Numbered from the stretch's first letter, positions 1-8,976 are shown. The stretch: 64,000 nucleotides of DNA from Corynebacterium kroppenstedtii (GCF_016894245.1 NZ_CP069792.1:1-64000); one strand, 5' to 3'. Made by a program: numbers and translations. The notes: a model not told the origin generated them from the letters alone.

Positions 1-1
1 T

Positions 2-849
2 ATCGGGCAAACATGGCACCTCGCCGGGGACGATGAGGGCACCGAGGGGGTAACACTCGGCAAGATCAGTAACACCGTCGGCAACATCAGTGACCAAAAG
101 GATAAACACCAATCACGTTTCCAGTCACCAAGCCTAGATATCGGTGAGCTTGACCCTATCGAGCCGACACTCACCGTGCAGATCACCACAACACCCGAAC
201 TCACCGTCGAGACAGTCACCCGTCGGTTCCTTAACGGCTTAGACTTTTTCAAACCAGCCAAACTCATCGTCACGGAATCTCGCCAACCATCACTGTGCCT
301 CTTCGTGCATCTTGCAAAACCGGTAGGCCTGCCCGAGGACACCACCGCCATAGACGGCACCACCATGGAGGTTGAACTTACCGCTAAGGACGGCTGCTGG
401 TCGGCCCCCAACATAGCGGCACCGGCATTGTAGCCATCGAAAACACCGGGGATATTCCACTATGGCCAACTGTTCGCTGGCGTGGCATGGCAGCACGATT
501 CACCGAAGACCGCAACGGGCTTATCGTGCTCCCGCCAGCCTTAGGCCGATCAGGACTGACGTATTACACAGACCCGGCCACCGGGGGCCTTGTCACCGAC
601 AACCAGGGCTACCCGAACCATACAGCCTGGGCCACCATGCGCGGCGTGGCCTGGACACGGCCAGTCATGCCAAAAGACGGCACAGCAGTGGAGTGCCACC
701 ATTGCCAAGTGCTGTGGCGAAACCGTTACCTTTCACCATGGGCGCAATCAGGGGGGATAATTTCTAATGCAGGAACATCAAATAACGCAAATGGCCGCGA
801 TTGGTCAGAGGCGACGGGACGACCATACGCCGTTCGTCTATTTGACTGA
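2..849 (+). pseudogene. Phage minor tail protein, 5'-truncated by the window edge and frameshifted
   Basis: An open frame enters from the left edge and ends at 433. The next frame (one base back) then continues without a stop from about 397 to 849. The two parts read as one protein: the upstream part ends in a beta-rich stretch and the downstream part continues with NTGDIPLWPTVRW, the kind of sequence seen near the C-terminus of distal/minor tail proteins lying just before Gp37-like genes. One base appears to be missing, most simply in the C5 tract at about 404-408. The 3' end overlaps the next tail gene by 83 bp. This is either a real mutation that disables the phage tail or an assembly error. 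Family assignment is by context and general appearance. Confidence 0.6.
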
Positions 850-2365
850 CAAATACTTAACCCCACAGGTCATCGTCACCGGCTACGTCTCACTCAAAGC
901 CTCAGATAAGGTCAACGATGCTGGCACCTTCGCACTCGAAGTCCCAGCCCACCACCCTATGGTGGATTTACTGATACCACCATTAGCCTTCGACGGCGAC
1001 CCCAACTCGGCTTTACGCAAGCTAACCGACATACAACAATTCCTCATCGTCGAATACGGGCACACCCGCTACACCTACTTCGTCGACAAGATCGTCGACC
1101 ATGCCCAGCGAGTCAATCCCACCGTCGAAATCAGCGGAGCCTCCATCTATGAAATGACCGACTATCTTGTCATGGAATCCAACCCGATGTCGATCAAATC
1201 GCTCCAACCCAAATATATGGACGTGCGGGCCGGGGACTCACTCCGCGTGATAAAAACGTTCATCCTCATGAACCTGCGCAGGCTCTACCAATTTGACCTT
1301 CTACCCGACCCCGACCCGTGGTCACCGATCGCCTGGCGAGACTATGCAGATTGGCCGATCATGGTCAACCCTTTGCACAAGTCAGTTGATACTCCCTGGA
1401 CAGTACTTGCCGCACGCTTCGACTCACTAGCCGACCTGACAAAAGAAACCTTAGACGCGGCGGGCCTCAGGCTAACGATCACTCTATGGATGCCGTGGGA
1501 TCGGCAACCGTTCCCTACTCACACGCGCCTATGGAAACCCACCTTCATTATCGATGTCGTCCCCGTAACAGCCGATTCGTCCGTCGCCGGCCATATCCGT
1601 GAGGGCGTGAAAAACATCAAGCGCAAATGGGATCCGGAAGACAACGTATCGACTGTCGGCATGTCCGCCCGCTCCAATCCGGACGGCTACAAACCCTGGG
1701 TGATGCTCCGACCAGACCACATCGACTACGCCACCTCGGATGTCACCATCACCCGCTCAAAGTACGCTGACGTCACCGTTGGTGGGAAAAGCCCAGGTGC
1801 GATTAACCAACTTTTGAAACGGGCAACAGCCTCATTTGTAGGCGGCGCTATTGCAGGAGCGAAAACGGCGTGGCCTGGGCACGATAAGCAGCTAGACGAT
1901 ATGCAATCCAAGCTGGAGAAAGCCAGTGAGAAGCTCACGGAGGATAAGCTTCTCGCGTTTACCCACCATCAGGCGACCCGCCGAGCACATTATCTAGGCC
2001 CGTACCGGCGTCGCGAACTCGTCGCCTCGGGTGAGGGGTTCACTGTAGAAGGTGAACAACAGGCGTTTGAGGCGCTTGCTAAGGGCAAGGGTGGGCTCTC
2101 GGCAGCGTTTAAGATCGCCGACGGATGCCCATACTCTCTCGGCTATGAGGTGAATGTGGGTGACCAAATTGGTGTCGAATGGCGAGAAATGGTGCTATCC
2201 ACATGGATTGATGAAGCCACAATCACCTGTGAAGATGGCCACCCGCCGGAGATAGAACTAGCCGTTGGTGAAGCAAAAGCTCGCCGATCTGCTCTACAAC
2301 AACTCAACGATAACCAAAAGCACATATCGTCGGTCACAAAGCGACTAAAGACCCTCATCGGCTAG
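767..2365 (+). CDS. Siphovirus Gp37-like minor tail protein
   Basis: The 532-residue protein resembles the siphovirus ReqiPepy6 Gp37-like family: an N-terminal beta-rich half (PFVYLTDKYLTPQVIVTGY, then a stretch on values, domains and DKIVDH) and a C-terminal part (VGDQIGVEW) typical of tail-tip or base-plate components. It follows another tail gene and precedes the lysis genes, which is the usual late-gene order. Start at 767 is the first ATG; an ATG at 791 is also possible because the first one overlaps the upstream frame. Exact role at the tail tip is inferred. Confidence 0.75.
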   Translation: MQEHQITQMAAIGQRRRDDHTPFVYLTDKYLTPQVIVTGYVSLKASDKVNDAGTFALEVPAHHPMVDLLIPPLAFDGDPNSALRKLTDIQQFLIVEYGHTRYTYFVDKIVDHAQRVNPTVEISGASIYEMTDYLVMESNPMSIKSLQPKYMDVRAGDSLRVIKTFILMNLRRLYQFDLLPDPDPWSPIAWRDYADWPIMVNPLHKSVDTPWTVLAARFDSLADLTKETLDAAGLRLTITLWMPWDRQPFPTHTRLWKPTFIIDVVPVTADSSVAGHIREGVKNIKRKWDPEDNVSTVGMSARSNPDGYKPWVMLRPDHIDYATSDVTITRSKYADVTVGGKSPGAINQLLKRATASFVGGAIAGAKTAWPGHDKQLDDMQSKLEKASEKLTEDKLLAFTHHQATRRAHYLGPYRRRELVASGEGFTVEGEQQAFEALAKGKGGLSAAFKIADGCPYSLGYEVNVGDQIGVEWREMVLSTWIDEATITCEDGHPPEIELAVGEAKARRSALQQLNDNQKHISSVTKRLKTLIG

Positions 2366-2420
2366 AATATAAGTTCGAACGAGTAGACTTCATGTTGTAT
2401 AAAACAAGGGGGTGGAGCAC

Positions 2421-2612
2421 ATGGGGGTGTGCCTAAGCGAAGATACGCCCGCGGGGGCATGGGTTGTAGGAAGACCCATGCTAAATGCGGTTAATGAGGC
2501 GCACGCATTGTTTTTCGGCCAAGACGACTACACCACAGGACGATCAGCGATGGAAGCGCTGATCCCCACACTACACACGTGGCTACCGAACCTAAGTTCG
2601 ATCAACAAGTAG
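2421..2612 (+). CDS. Small phage protein of unknown function
   Basis: A 63-residue ORF between the tail and endolysin genes. The ATG at 2421 lies about 8 nt after the AAGGGGG at 2406-2412, so I prefer it over the GTG at 2412. There is no recognisable motif, no signal peptide and no membrane segment. Its codon use and close spacing to the endolysin gene (13 nt) suggest it is expressed with the late operon. Confidence 0.55.
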   Translation: MGVCLSEDTPAGAWVVGRPMLNAVNEAHALFFGQDDYTTGRSAMEALIPTLHTWLPNLSSINK

Positions 2613-2625
2613 AAAAGAGGTAACT

Positions 2626-3291
2626 ATGCCACTGTACGGACTCGATGTCTCTGAACATCAAAACGGAATGTACCTACACCGCGCACAAGCCGAAGGATAC
2701 GACTTCGTCATCATCCGACTATGCGACGGCACCTACCGAGATAAAGTCTTCGGCTCCCATCTTCAAGACGCGGAAAGCGCAGGACTGATCACGTCAGCAT
2801 ACTGGTATCTTCGCGCCCCCTCAGAGGGAAGCACCATCGCCCAACAAGTCGACGTCATCGACCAACAAATGGGAGGCCGGCGCGACCTCGGCGTATGGAT
2901 CGACGTTGAGTCCGTCAGCAGAAATCACCAACTCCTCCTCACTGGCGACGATGTGTGGGCCGCGAAACGTGAACTCGAATCACGCGGCTACCACGTGCCC
3001 GGCATCTACTCGGGTGCCTGGTACTGGGAAAACATGCCCGGCGGTGAACCATCCATGGATGGGCTCGGGGCACTCTGGGTATCCAACTACGGATCCAACG
3101 GCTACGGCACTGCCGCCCAACTCTACCCCGGCGACACCGACCGCCGATGGAACTACCCACTCGGCAACCACGCCCCCGACATCCTCCAATACGGCTCCAA
3201 CTGCTATGCCGCCGGCTACCCCGGTGTTGTCGACGTCAACGCCTACCGCGGAAGCCACGACGAACTCCGGCACCTGTTCACCGGCAACTAA
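2626..3291 (+). CDS. GH25 muramidase (phage endolysin)
   Basis: A 221-residue lysozyme of glycoside hydrolase family 25, which cleaves the N-acetylmuramic acid linkage of peptidoglycan at the end of the lytic cycle. Visible family features are the N-terminal GLDVSEHQ with the first acidic residue at D7, FVIIR at about 27-31, the YWYLR strand at about 59-63 and WIDVES at about 91-96 carrying the catalytic D/E pair. There is no signal peptide, so release depends on the holin-like genes just downstream. A GAAAAGAGGTA ribosome site precedes the ATG. No separate cell-wall-binding domain is obvious. Confidence 0.92.
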   Translation: MPLYGLDVSEHQNGMYLHRAQAEGYDFVIIRLCDGTYRDKVFGSHLQDAESAGLITSAYWYLRAPSEGSTIAQQVDVIDQQMGGRRDLGVWIDVESVSRNHQLLLTGDDVWAAKRELESRGYHVPGIYSGAWYWENMPGGEPSMDGLGALWVSNYGSNGYGTAAQLYPGDTDRRWNYPLGNHAPDILQYGSNCYAAGYPGVVDVNAYRGSHDELRHLFTGN

Positions 3292-3354
3292 CCAACCCCA
3301 CCCCCTAGCGCAGCCATCACAATCCTGACCGCACACCACGTAGAGGATCACACC

Positions 3355-3807
3355 ATGGCTAAGCACGACATCCCACACATCAACAACATTCATCCTGGCG
3401 AGTTTCACCTCGACCGAGGCATCACCCACTCCCCCTGGTACCTCCGGCAAGTCGTCTACACCACTGCAGGGATCATCGGGCTAGCCGTCACCGCCCTCGG
3501 TATTGCCACACCAGGACAAGTCGACGACTGGTTCCAAACCGCCGCCGGCATCGCCGCAGCTGTCAGCGGCGCACTCGCAGCCGTCTCCACTGGAGAGTAC
3601 TCCGACTACCGGCCGACAGGACGCCCGAAAGACGCAGAAACCCAACCCGGCGACAACAACACACTCCACGCCCCACAAACACCCCCATCACCGCCTGTCA
3701 CCTACACCCCCACCACGCCCACCAACGACGCCTACCAGCCACCATGCCCCACTATCACACCCCAAGGCGGAACACCCGGCCATCCCACACCAGCCCCCGA
3801 ACACTAA
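3355..3807 (+). CDS. Holin-like membrane protein with Pro/Thr-rich tail
   Basis: This 150-residue protein has two hydrophobic segments at about 33-50 and 62-82, then a long low-complexity tail rich in Pro and Thr. The position directly after the endolysin and the two-helix layout fit a phage holin of actinobacterial phages. GAGGATC sits 7 nt before the ATG. The assignment rests on topology and context, not on a diagnostic motif. Confidence 0.6.
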   Translation: MAKHDIPHINNIHPGEFHLDRGITHSPWYLRQVVYTTAGIIGLAVTALGIATPGQVDDWFQTAAGIAAAVSGALAAVSTGEYSDYRPTGRPKDAETQPGDNNTLHAPQTPPSPPVTYTPTTPTNDAYQPPCPTITPQGGTPGHPTPAPEH

Positions 3808-3856
3808 CCCCGGCCACACATCCGAAAAAACACCAACTAACCGCACAGGGGGCACT

Positions 3857-4219
3857 ATGCACGGGCCACTCACCACCCTCCTCATCACAGGAGTCTCCAG
3901 CGCCATCGCAGGGCTTGCCTCATGGTTCGCCGCCATCACCAACGCCCATGGCAAAGAAAAAGTCGCCAAAGAACAAACGCGCTACCCCGAATGGAAAGCG
4001 TTCGTCGACGCAATCCAAAAGGAAACCGAACGCACCAAAAATGAACTCACCGGAAGGATCAACAACCTACAAACCCAAGTCGACACCCTCCGTGAACGAG
4101 TCAACACTCTTAGCAACAAATACGATGCTGCCCTCGGTCACATAGCCGAATGGCGTCACGCTCACCCCGACGAAGTTCCCGACAGGCCAGCCCCCGCCGC
4201 CATCAAACACGACCTATGA
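3857..4219 (+). CDS. Membrane-anchored coiled-coil lysis-module protein
   Basis: The ATG at 3857 is preceded by AGGGGG, so the reading frame open from 3503 upstream is not used. The 120-residue product has one N-terminal membrane helix (about 5-28) followed by a long charged coiled coil (about 50-105) that contains LTGRINNLQTQVDTLRERV. Many phages carry a second single-helix protein next to the holin, sometimes acting as antiholin or a spanin-like helper; which applies here is unknown. It overlaps the next gene by ATGA, implying coupled translation. Confidence 0.6.
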   Translation: MHGPLTTLLITGVSSAIAGLASWFAAITNAHGKEKVAKEQTRYPEWKAFVDAIQKETERTKNELTGRINNLQTQVDTLRERVNTLSNKYDAALGHIAEWRHAHPDEVPDRPAPAAIKHDL

Positions 4220-4494
4220 ACACACACAACCCGAACAAACCTGAAACTCCCCGGCATCTCCGCACACGCATACGGCAGCGAGACCACTACACCTGCCAAC
4301 TCTGCGGAGCGCCAGGACGGGAAGTTGACCACATCATTCCCACCAGCCAAGGCGGCACCCACCACCCGACTAACCTGCGAGTTCTCTGCCGCACCTGCCA
4401 CACCCGCAAAACAACCCGGGAAACACGCATAGGAAAGACGCAGAAAACACAACGCCTCCACCTCCCACCTGAACCTCATCCCGGCATCACCTAA
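4216..4494 (+). CDS. HNH endonuclease
   Basis: A 92-residue HNH nuclease with two zinc-binding CxxC pairs (CQLCG and CRTCH) around EVDHIIPTSQGG and NLRVLC, the beta-beta-alpha metal core of the family. Small free-standing HNH proteins commonly assist DNA packaging by the terminase. Here it lies at the right end of the late operon, where the circular phage genome would join the packaging genes. The start overlaps the preceding stop as ATGA, which fixes it. Confidence 0.85.
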   Translation: MNTHNPNKPETPRHLRTRIRQRDHYTCQLCGAPGREVDHIIPTSQGGTHHPTNLRVLCRTCHTRKTTRETRIGKTQKTQRLHLPPEPHPGIT

Positions 4495-4567
4495 TTCCGA
4501 CCCACCCCGAGAGTCCACCCCCAGAGGTTTACTTTTTGCTCAGAATCACTAACGCTTGGTAGGTCGA

Positions 4568-4579
4568 TTAAGTACTTAA
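4568..4579. promoter_or_regulatory. Perfect palindrome upstream of the SGNH hydrolase gene
   Basis: TTAAGTACTTAA is a perfect 12-bp palindrome lying 16 bp before the ATG at 4596, directly beside a plausible -10 (TAAAGT, 4583-4588). It lies in a short AT-rich stretch within GC-rich surroundings. An operator is inferred; no cognate repressor can be named. Confidence 0.35.
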
Positions 4580-4595
4580 GGATAAAGTAGGCACA

Positions 4596-5480
4596 ATGAA
4601 AACAATAAAAATGATCACCGCCACCTCCATCCTCGCCCTCACACCAGCGTCACTACTTCCCCTCCCCACACACCCAGCACACGCCGACACCATCAACGCC
4701 GGCGACAAATACGTCGCCCTCGGAGACTCCTACGCCTCCACCGGCACCCTCGCCCAACAAGTCCCCGGCACCCACCCCGCCTGCGTCCAAGACCAAGACA
4801 ACTACCCCCACCAACTCGCCCAAAAACTCAACCTCAACCTCGACGACGCCTCCTGCGCCTGGGCACTCACCTACCAATACGACCAACCACAAAACCACGC
4901 CCTACCAGGCACCGCACCCACCCCACAAAAAGAACACCTCACCAACGACACCAAACTCATCACCATCAGCCTCGGCGGCAACGATGCCGGACTAGCCGAC
5001 GTATTCGCACAATGCGCCCCCCACATCCACATACCCGGACTACCCGACTGCAAAGACACAGCAGAACCGACAGCCACCGCACAAATCAACAACCCCGACC
5101 CAGAAGGCCGAACCCTCCACCAACGCCTCGTCGACATCGCCAACAACGCTCAACAACGCTCACCACACGCAAAAATCGTATTCACCGGCTACTACACCGC
5201 AGCAATGAAAGACTACCAATGCATAGATGATGGCTTCCTTTCCGAAAACGACCGCGCATTCCTCGAACAATACGTCACGAACATCAACAACGTCGTCAAA
5301 TCCGCCGCCCAAGACACCAACGCCACCTACGTCACCCCACCTAACCAACCCGACGGATGGTGCAGCCCAACTAACGAACGCAACTCAAGCTACTTCGGAA
5401 TCCCCGAAGGCAGCCTCATCGCCCACCCCACACACACCGGACAACAACGCATGGCACAAACCATCGCCAACCAGCTCTAA
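4596..5480 (+). CDS. Secreted SGNH/GDSL-type lipase or esterase
   Basis: The 294-residue protein begins with a signal peptide (about 1-31, with AHA before the likely cleavage site). It carries the SGNH blocks: ALGDSYAS with nucleophile Ser45, ISLGGND at about 124-130 and AHPTHTG near the C-terminus with the catalytic His. Six cysteines fit the disulfide pattern of Streptomyces-type secreted SGNH lipases. It would hydrolyse an ester or lipid outside the cell. As a secreted enzyme placed between phage lysis genes and other secreted proteins, it looks like lysogenic-conversion cargo. Substrate is not predictable. Confidence 0.85.
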   Translation: MKTIKMITATSILALTPASLLPLPTHPAHADTINAGDKYVALGDSYASTGTLAQQVPGTHPACVQDQDNYPHQLAQKLNLNLDDASCAWALTYQYDQPQNHALPGTAPTPQKEHLTNDTKLITISLGGNDAGLADVFAQCAPHIHIPGLPDCKDTAEPTATAQINNPDPEGRTLHQRLVDIANNAQQRSPHAKIVFTGYYTAAMKDYQCIDDGFLSENDRAFLEQYVTNINNVVKSAAQDTNATYVTPPNQPDGWCSPTNERNSSYFGIPEGSLIAHPTHTGQQRMAQTIANQL

Positions 5481-5655
5481 CACAACCCCAGGGGACCACC
5501 CCCTACCCCCACCACCACACAACCCCCGGGCGACTAAGGCGTTAGTGGTGTGTACGGGTCTTGGGGGTGGGCTGCAGATTTGTTTTATTGTTGGTTTTTA
5601 TGGGTAGAGGTATAGTAACAGGACACCCCCTTTCCTCGGGGTGTGATGAGAGAGG

Positions 5656-5700
5656 GGCCCCTGTGGGCGGCCGGGCGAGGCGCCTGCAGGGGTCTTTTCT
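5656..5700 (+). terminator. Rho-independent terminator after the SGNH gene
   Basis: A 14-bp stem (arms 5656-5669 and 5681-5694, including three G-T pairs) with an 11-nt loop is followed by TCTTTTCTGTTTT. A smaller hairpin, ACACCCC...GGGGTGT at 5622-5643, lies just before it. The interval 5481-5947 otherwise has no gene I can support. Confidence 0.75.
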
Positions 5701-5947
5701 GTTTTCGTGGTGCGGATGATGGCAGCGATGTCGCTGGTAGGTTAGCGTTCGTTGACCATGAGTTGGGCTACGTTGAGGTGATGTCTAGGGGTTAAGGCTG
5801 TGTTGGTGTGGTTTACGATATCTTTCTTGGTTCGCAATGGAGAAGCGGGACCAGCCCAGGTGCGGTTGGTCCCTATGGGTGGATGGTTGGTTAGGTAGCT
5901 TAGACCGTGGTGTGGCTGGTCACTTCGGCCAACGCATCAGGATCAGT

Positions 5948-6550
5948 TTATTCTTCTATTGTACTATCCACGCGCAGCTCGGCGTAGCGGCTTTCTGGGA
6001 TGGATGCGTCGAATGGGGCTCCTACTTCGTGCCAGGTCAGGTCTTCCCCGCATGTCACATTCTGGTTTGTGGTGTCCAGGATGAGGAATCCCCAGACCAG
6101 CCGGCCTTGTTTGCCAGCGGGAAGGTTGTACGGGCCTACGACTTGTTTCAGGGCCCAGTGCTCCGTGTATACGTAGTTGAAACCGAAGGTGTTGGTCATC
6201 AACTTCGGCAGTTCAGCTTTCTCTTTTATTTGGACACTGGTTTCAACCGTCTGTGTGCGAACATCCTTGATGTGTTGTTTTACGGGGACAGGATGATTGT
6301 TGTGGTTGGCGACGCTGGCGGCATCGGTCTGTTTAAACCAGCGGCGTTTAGCAATGGGATAGATCCCATTGCTGTTCGGTGTAGCGCATGACGTTCCTGG
6401 TTTGAAGTCATCGTTCCAGCGCTGTGGCAGTTCGAAATCCCCGGCGAATGTTCCGGGTGAGGATTTCTCCGTAGCGGTGGAGATGCCTGGTGTTGTCAGG
6501 CCGATTGCGAGTGTGCACAGTGTTACAGCAATTTTTCGACGGTAACGCAT
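5948..6550 (-). CDS. Secreted single-domain protein, member of a local four-copy family
   Basis: A 200-residue exported protein with an N-terminal signal (about 1-27). The mature part starts near a Cys (about 55), has a Thr/Ser-alternating central region and then VVGPYNLPAGKQGRLVWGF, followed by a second Cys in NVTCGEDLTW. The two downstream-upstream neighbours share the same layout: early Cys, GPxNLxPGK turn, late Cys about 20 residues later. I do not recognise a named family; the central alternation of polar and nonpolar residues recalls the strand regions of beta-barrel pore-forming proteins, but this is only a resemblance. It is the last gene of a three-gene leftward operon (6 nt from the previous stop). 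Confidence 0.7.
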   Translation of the reverse strand: MRYRRKIAVTLCTLAIGLTTPGISTATEKSSPGTFAGDFELPQRWNDDFKPGTSCATPNSNGIYPIAKRRWFKQTDAASVANHNNHPVPVKQHIKDVRTQTVETSVQIKEKAELPKLMTNTFGFNYVYTEHWALKQVVGPYNLPAGKQGRLVWGFLILDTTNQNVTCGEDLTWHEVGAPFDASIPESRYAELRVDSTIEE

Positions 6551-6555
6551 ATGGG

Positions 6556-7137
6556 TTAGCCTTCGATCTTGTCATTGTCGCGTGTGCTGATGGCCACGTG
6601 ACGTTCCTTCGGTAAGCTAGCGGTGAAGTTTCCACCGTTTGCCTTCCATGTGTGGTCTGCGCCGCAAATAGTCTTCTGTCCTTCGAAGTCAGAAACAATC
6701 CAGCCAGCACGAAGGACGGCAGTTTTGCCGGGGGCGATATTGTATGGTCCCACGGTTTCGCCAACCTCGTAGGTTTGCGTGTCGGTGTAGCTGGTGGAGA
6801 AGGTCATGTGGATTAAATCCAAGATGGGGAAGTCAACGCCAGCAGACACATTCCAGGTTTTGGTCTTGGTTTCTGTGATTTGGCGTGTGACGGGTAGCGG
6901 TTCGTCATTGTAGTTGGATATTGTCCAGGTTCCGGCGGACCCGTCAAAATAGCTACGTTTGATAGCGATGGTTTGTCCGGTATCGCCTGGGTTAGTGCAA
7001 TGATCTCCGATGGTCGTCGGATTTGCTGTTCCTTGGTCACGGGGTGGCAGTGCGTGTGCGGCTGGTGCAACGAAAAGTGAGGCTGCTGCTGCGGTTCCTG
7101 CTGCTGCTGTTGTAATGGTGCGGATGATGTTTTTCAT
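6556..7137 (-). CDS. Secreted single-domain protein with beta-rich, Ser/Thr-alternating core
   Basis: The start is the ATG at 7137 (MKNIIRTI), placed 6 nt after AGGAGA. The 193-residue product has a clear signal peptide ending at AHA (about 30). The mature domain has an early Cys, alternating segments around TETKTKTWNVSAGVDF and MTFSTSYTDTQTYEVGETV, then GPYNIAPGKTAVLRAGW and KTICGADHTW. The layout matches the preceding and following genes. Alternating Ser/Thr stretches of this sort occur in membrane-inserting strands of aerolysin/ETX-like toxins; no signature motif proves that here. Confidence 0.7.
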   Translation of the reverse strand: MKNIIRTITTAAAGTAAAASLFVAPAAHALPPRDQGTANPTTIGDHCTNPGDTGQTIAIKRSYFDGSAGTWTISNYNDEPLPVTRQITETKTKTWNVSAGVDFPILDLIHMTFSTSYTDTQTYEVGETVGPYNIAPGKTAVLRAGWIVSDFEGQKTICGADHTWKANGGNFTASLPKERHVAISTRDNDKIEG

Positions 7138-7160
7138 GGTGTCTCCTGTCATGGGTGTGA

Positions 7161-8450
7161 TTAGTTAGATGATTGGGTGGGTACGGGCAATGTACGCCAC
7201 TGGTCTGGTGTGATGTCTTCAGTTCTGGTTGATCCGTCCTTGGATGTGATTTTTGCCTGTGCCCAGAATCCACTGGGTGCTGACGCCTGAGGATAGTGGG
7301 AGAGCAAGGAGTATTTTCCGTCTTTTCCGCAATGGATTTCTTGGTAATTCACTCGCGTCATGGTCGTTCCGTATTCCACGCGGACTTTTTCACCGGGGGC
7401 TAGGTGAACGGGTTTTAGAGGAGTGCCCACTGGCATGTATGCGCGCTCAATCACTCCGATAGATTCCAACCAACCGTTGGGCAGGTGGTTTCTTACGTTT
7501 TTCCAGTTAGAGTAGCCGTTGTATTCTGCGCCAACCACGTAGTCTGTCTGTGGTGTGTACGTGTACTCGGAATCTGACCAATTCAGGAAGTCGTTTGAAT
7601 AGCCTGGTTTTGCAAAATCTGGTTTTGTTGCTGTGATGTGATAGGGGTACCAGGTTTTGTCTCTGTTGTTGCATGTTTGACCTAGCGTAGGCCAGGACGA
7701 ATCATGCTGTGGTTCCTGTGTGGGTTCGATAATTTCGTCGCGCTTGGGGTCTGCAACTTTTTCCAGGCTCGGCCCTGAGTGGCTGTTGTAGGTGTTTCCA
7801 CTGGGCTTACTGTTTGCCCCTGGGTTGCGGGTTGGAATATCCATCGCAAGGTCTGAGACGGTGCCATCAGCTTTGATGATGTACGCGTATGCGTAGCGTT
7901 CGGCGGGGCCGGTACCGCGAATAACGTTGGCGCCTTCGGCATTGGTAAGGACGCCGTCTTGGCAGGTGACGTACATAGCGATGAAGTCTTTTTCGACGAC
8001 GCCGTATTCAATGCGGACGGATTCTCCCGGTCCTAGGTTGATGGGCCCGAAGGTTTCGTTGTCTAGCCACCCGTTGGATTCCTTTAATCCAATGTCGGAT
8101 TTGGCGGTAGTGTTCCACCCGGAGGGGAGAGAGGCCTTGGAATTCGCGTCAATCTTGTGATTAGTTCCTGTTTCGATTGAGGCGGTGTAAGGAACTGTTT
8201 TGTCTGTTTTGTTGGTGAATTGGATGTTTCCATCACCGAGGTAGCGACGACCGGTTTCCCCATAGTGCCATTCAGGGTAGTGATCAGTGTGTGCTGATTC
8301 CGGAGTACAACTCTTGTACAGGTTTGTGATTGGGTAGCCTTGAGGCATATCTGGGATGGCCTGTGCGACGGGTGTACCGACTGTAGCCAGTGGGGCTGCG
8401 ATGAGTAGTGCAGCTCCCAGCATCCGGGCACTTATGCTGGATATAGACAT
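7161..8450 (-). CDS. Secreted protein with two tandem copies of the local domain
   Basis: A 429-residue exported protein (signal about 1-31, cleavage after AQA) made of two related halves. The first half has KSCTPES, LPSGW, then GPINLGPGESVRIEYG and YVTCQDG; the second has QTCNNRD, LPNGW, then VHLAPGEKVRVEYG and EIHCGKDG. Each half therefore repeats the early Cys, LPxGW, xxLxPGExVRxEYG and late Cys of the family. A Ser/Asn/Pro-rich linker separates them (about 210-255). It heads the leftward operon, with AGGAAAG before the ATG. Function is unknown; secretion and prophage location suggest a host-interaction or conversion role. Confidence 0.7.
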   Translation of the reverse strand: MSISSISARMLGAALLIAAPLATVGTPVAQAIPDMPQGYPITNLYKSCTPESAHTDHYPEWHYGETGRRYLGDGNIQFTNKTDKTVPYTASIETGTNHKIDANSKASLPSGWNTTAKSDIGLKESNGWLDNETFGPINLGPGESVRIEYGVVEKDFIAMYVTCQDGVLTNAEGANVIRGTGPAERYAYAYIIKADGTVSDLAMDIPTRNPGANSKPSGNTYNSHSGPSLEKVADPKRDEIIEPTQEPQHDSSWPTLGQTCNNRDKTWYPYHITATKPDFAKPGYSNDFLNWSDSEYTYTPQTDYVVGAEYNGYSNWKNVRNHLPNGWLESIGVIERAYMPVGTPLKPVHLAPGEKVRVEYGTTMTRVNYQEIHCGKDGKYSLLSHYPQASAPSGFWAQAKITSKDGSTRTEDITPDQWRTLPVPTQSSN

Positions 8451-8533
8451 GAATGCTTTCCTGCTGGTTCATTTGTGAGGGGCGCTCCTTGATGGGGAGC
8501 TCAATGGGATCAGAATGCGATGATGCTTGCTCG

Positions 8534-8549
8534 ATCCTTTAATAAGGAT
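8534..8549. promoter_or_regulatory. Inverted repeat in the upstream region of the secreted-protein operon
   Basis: ATCCTTTAATAAGGAT is a 6-bp inverted repeat with a 4-nt spacer, about 85 bp before the start at 8450. TTGTAA and TATATC elements on the minus strand lie near it. The rest of 8451-8809 shows no supportable gene. An operator function is inferred. Confidence 0.35.
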
Positions 8550-8809
8550 ATAGCAATTCTTAAACATTACAACCGGAGCAGCCTCATGACAGGAACTATG
8601 GTTCAAGGTGCTGGTGGTGGTGTTGTACGGTGCTGGTGTGATTGGCGTGCCCTGGTTTTGTTCCGTTTGAGTAGATGGGAGATTTGGAACATGCTGAGGA
8701 AATTTGATCAGGATGTGATGGGCGGCGTCGTTCGTTGAGTTGAGCATCGCATCCTGTCGGAGAGTCTTTCGGTGTGAGCTGTATGTCAGGCCATTGCGGT
8801 GTGTTCTTT

Positions 8810-8946
8810 CTATAGGTCGTTGTCGGGGCGGTCGCCGCGGATCAAGGCGACGAGGTCGTTGAGGGTCATCAACACGTATTGGGCGCCGGGGTTGGTGGTG
8901 CCACGTCGTTTAGCGACGACTATTCCCACCACGGCGTCATCGTTTT
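8810..8946 (-). pseudogene. C-terminal remnant of a phage nuclease gene (second copy of the 16088-16468 gene)
   Basis: Reading leftwards from about 8943 gives a frame of about 44 codons containing GTTNPGAQYVLMT, NDLVALIRGDRPDNDL and a stop. This matches the C-terminus of the intact gene at 16088-16468 almost residue for residue, though the DNA differs at many third positions. It has no start and ends abruptly before the arsA end at 8977. It is therefore a divergent remnant, not a recent duplicate, and marks the left edge of the inserted cargo block. Confidence 0.85.
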
Positions 8947-8976
8947 AACTTCGGTAAATCGATATTTGCATAGTTC

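Noticed and set aside
397..433. Programmed -1 ribosomal frameshift in the tail gene
   Set aside because: No X-XXY-YYZ slippery heptamer in frame; programmed shifts in tail modules occur in the assembly chaperones, not here.
2980..3450. A 156-codon minus-strand frame across the endolysin 3' end
   Set aside because: It is antisense to the GH25 gene, has low-complexity Val/Gly composition and no ribosome site.
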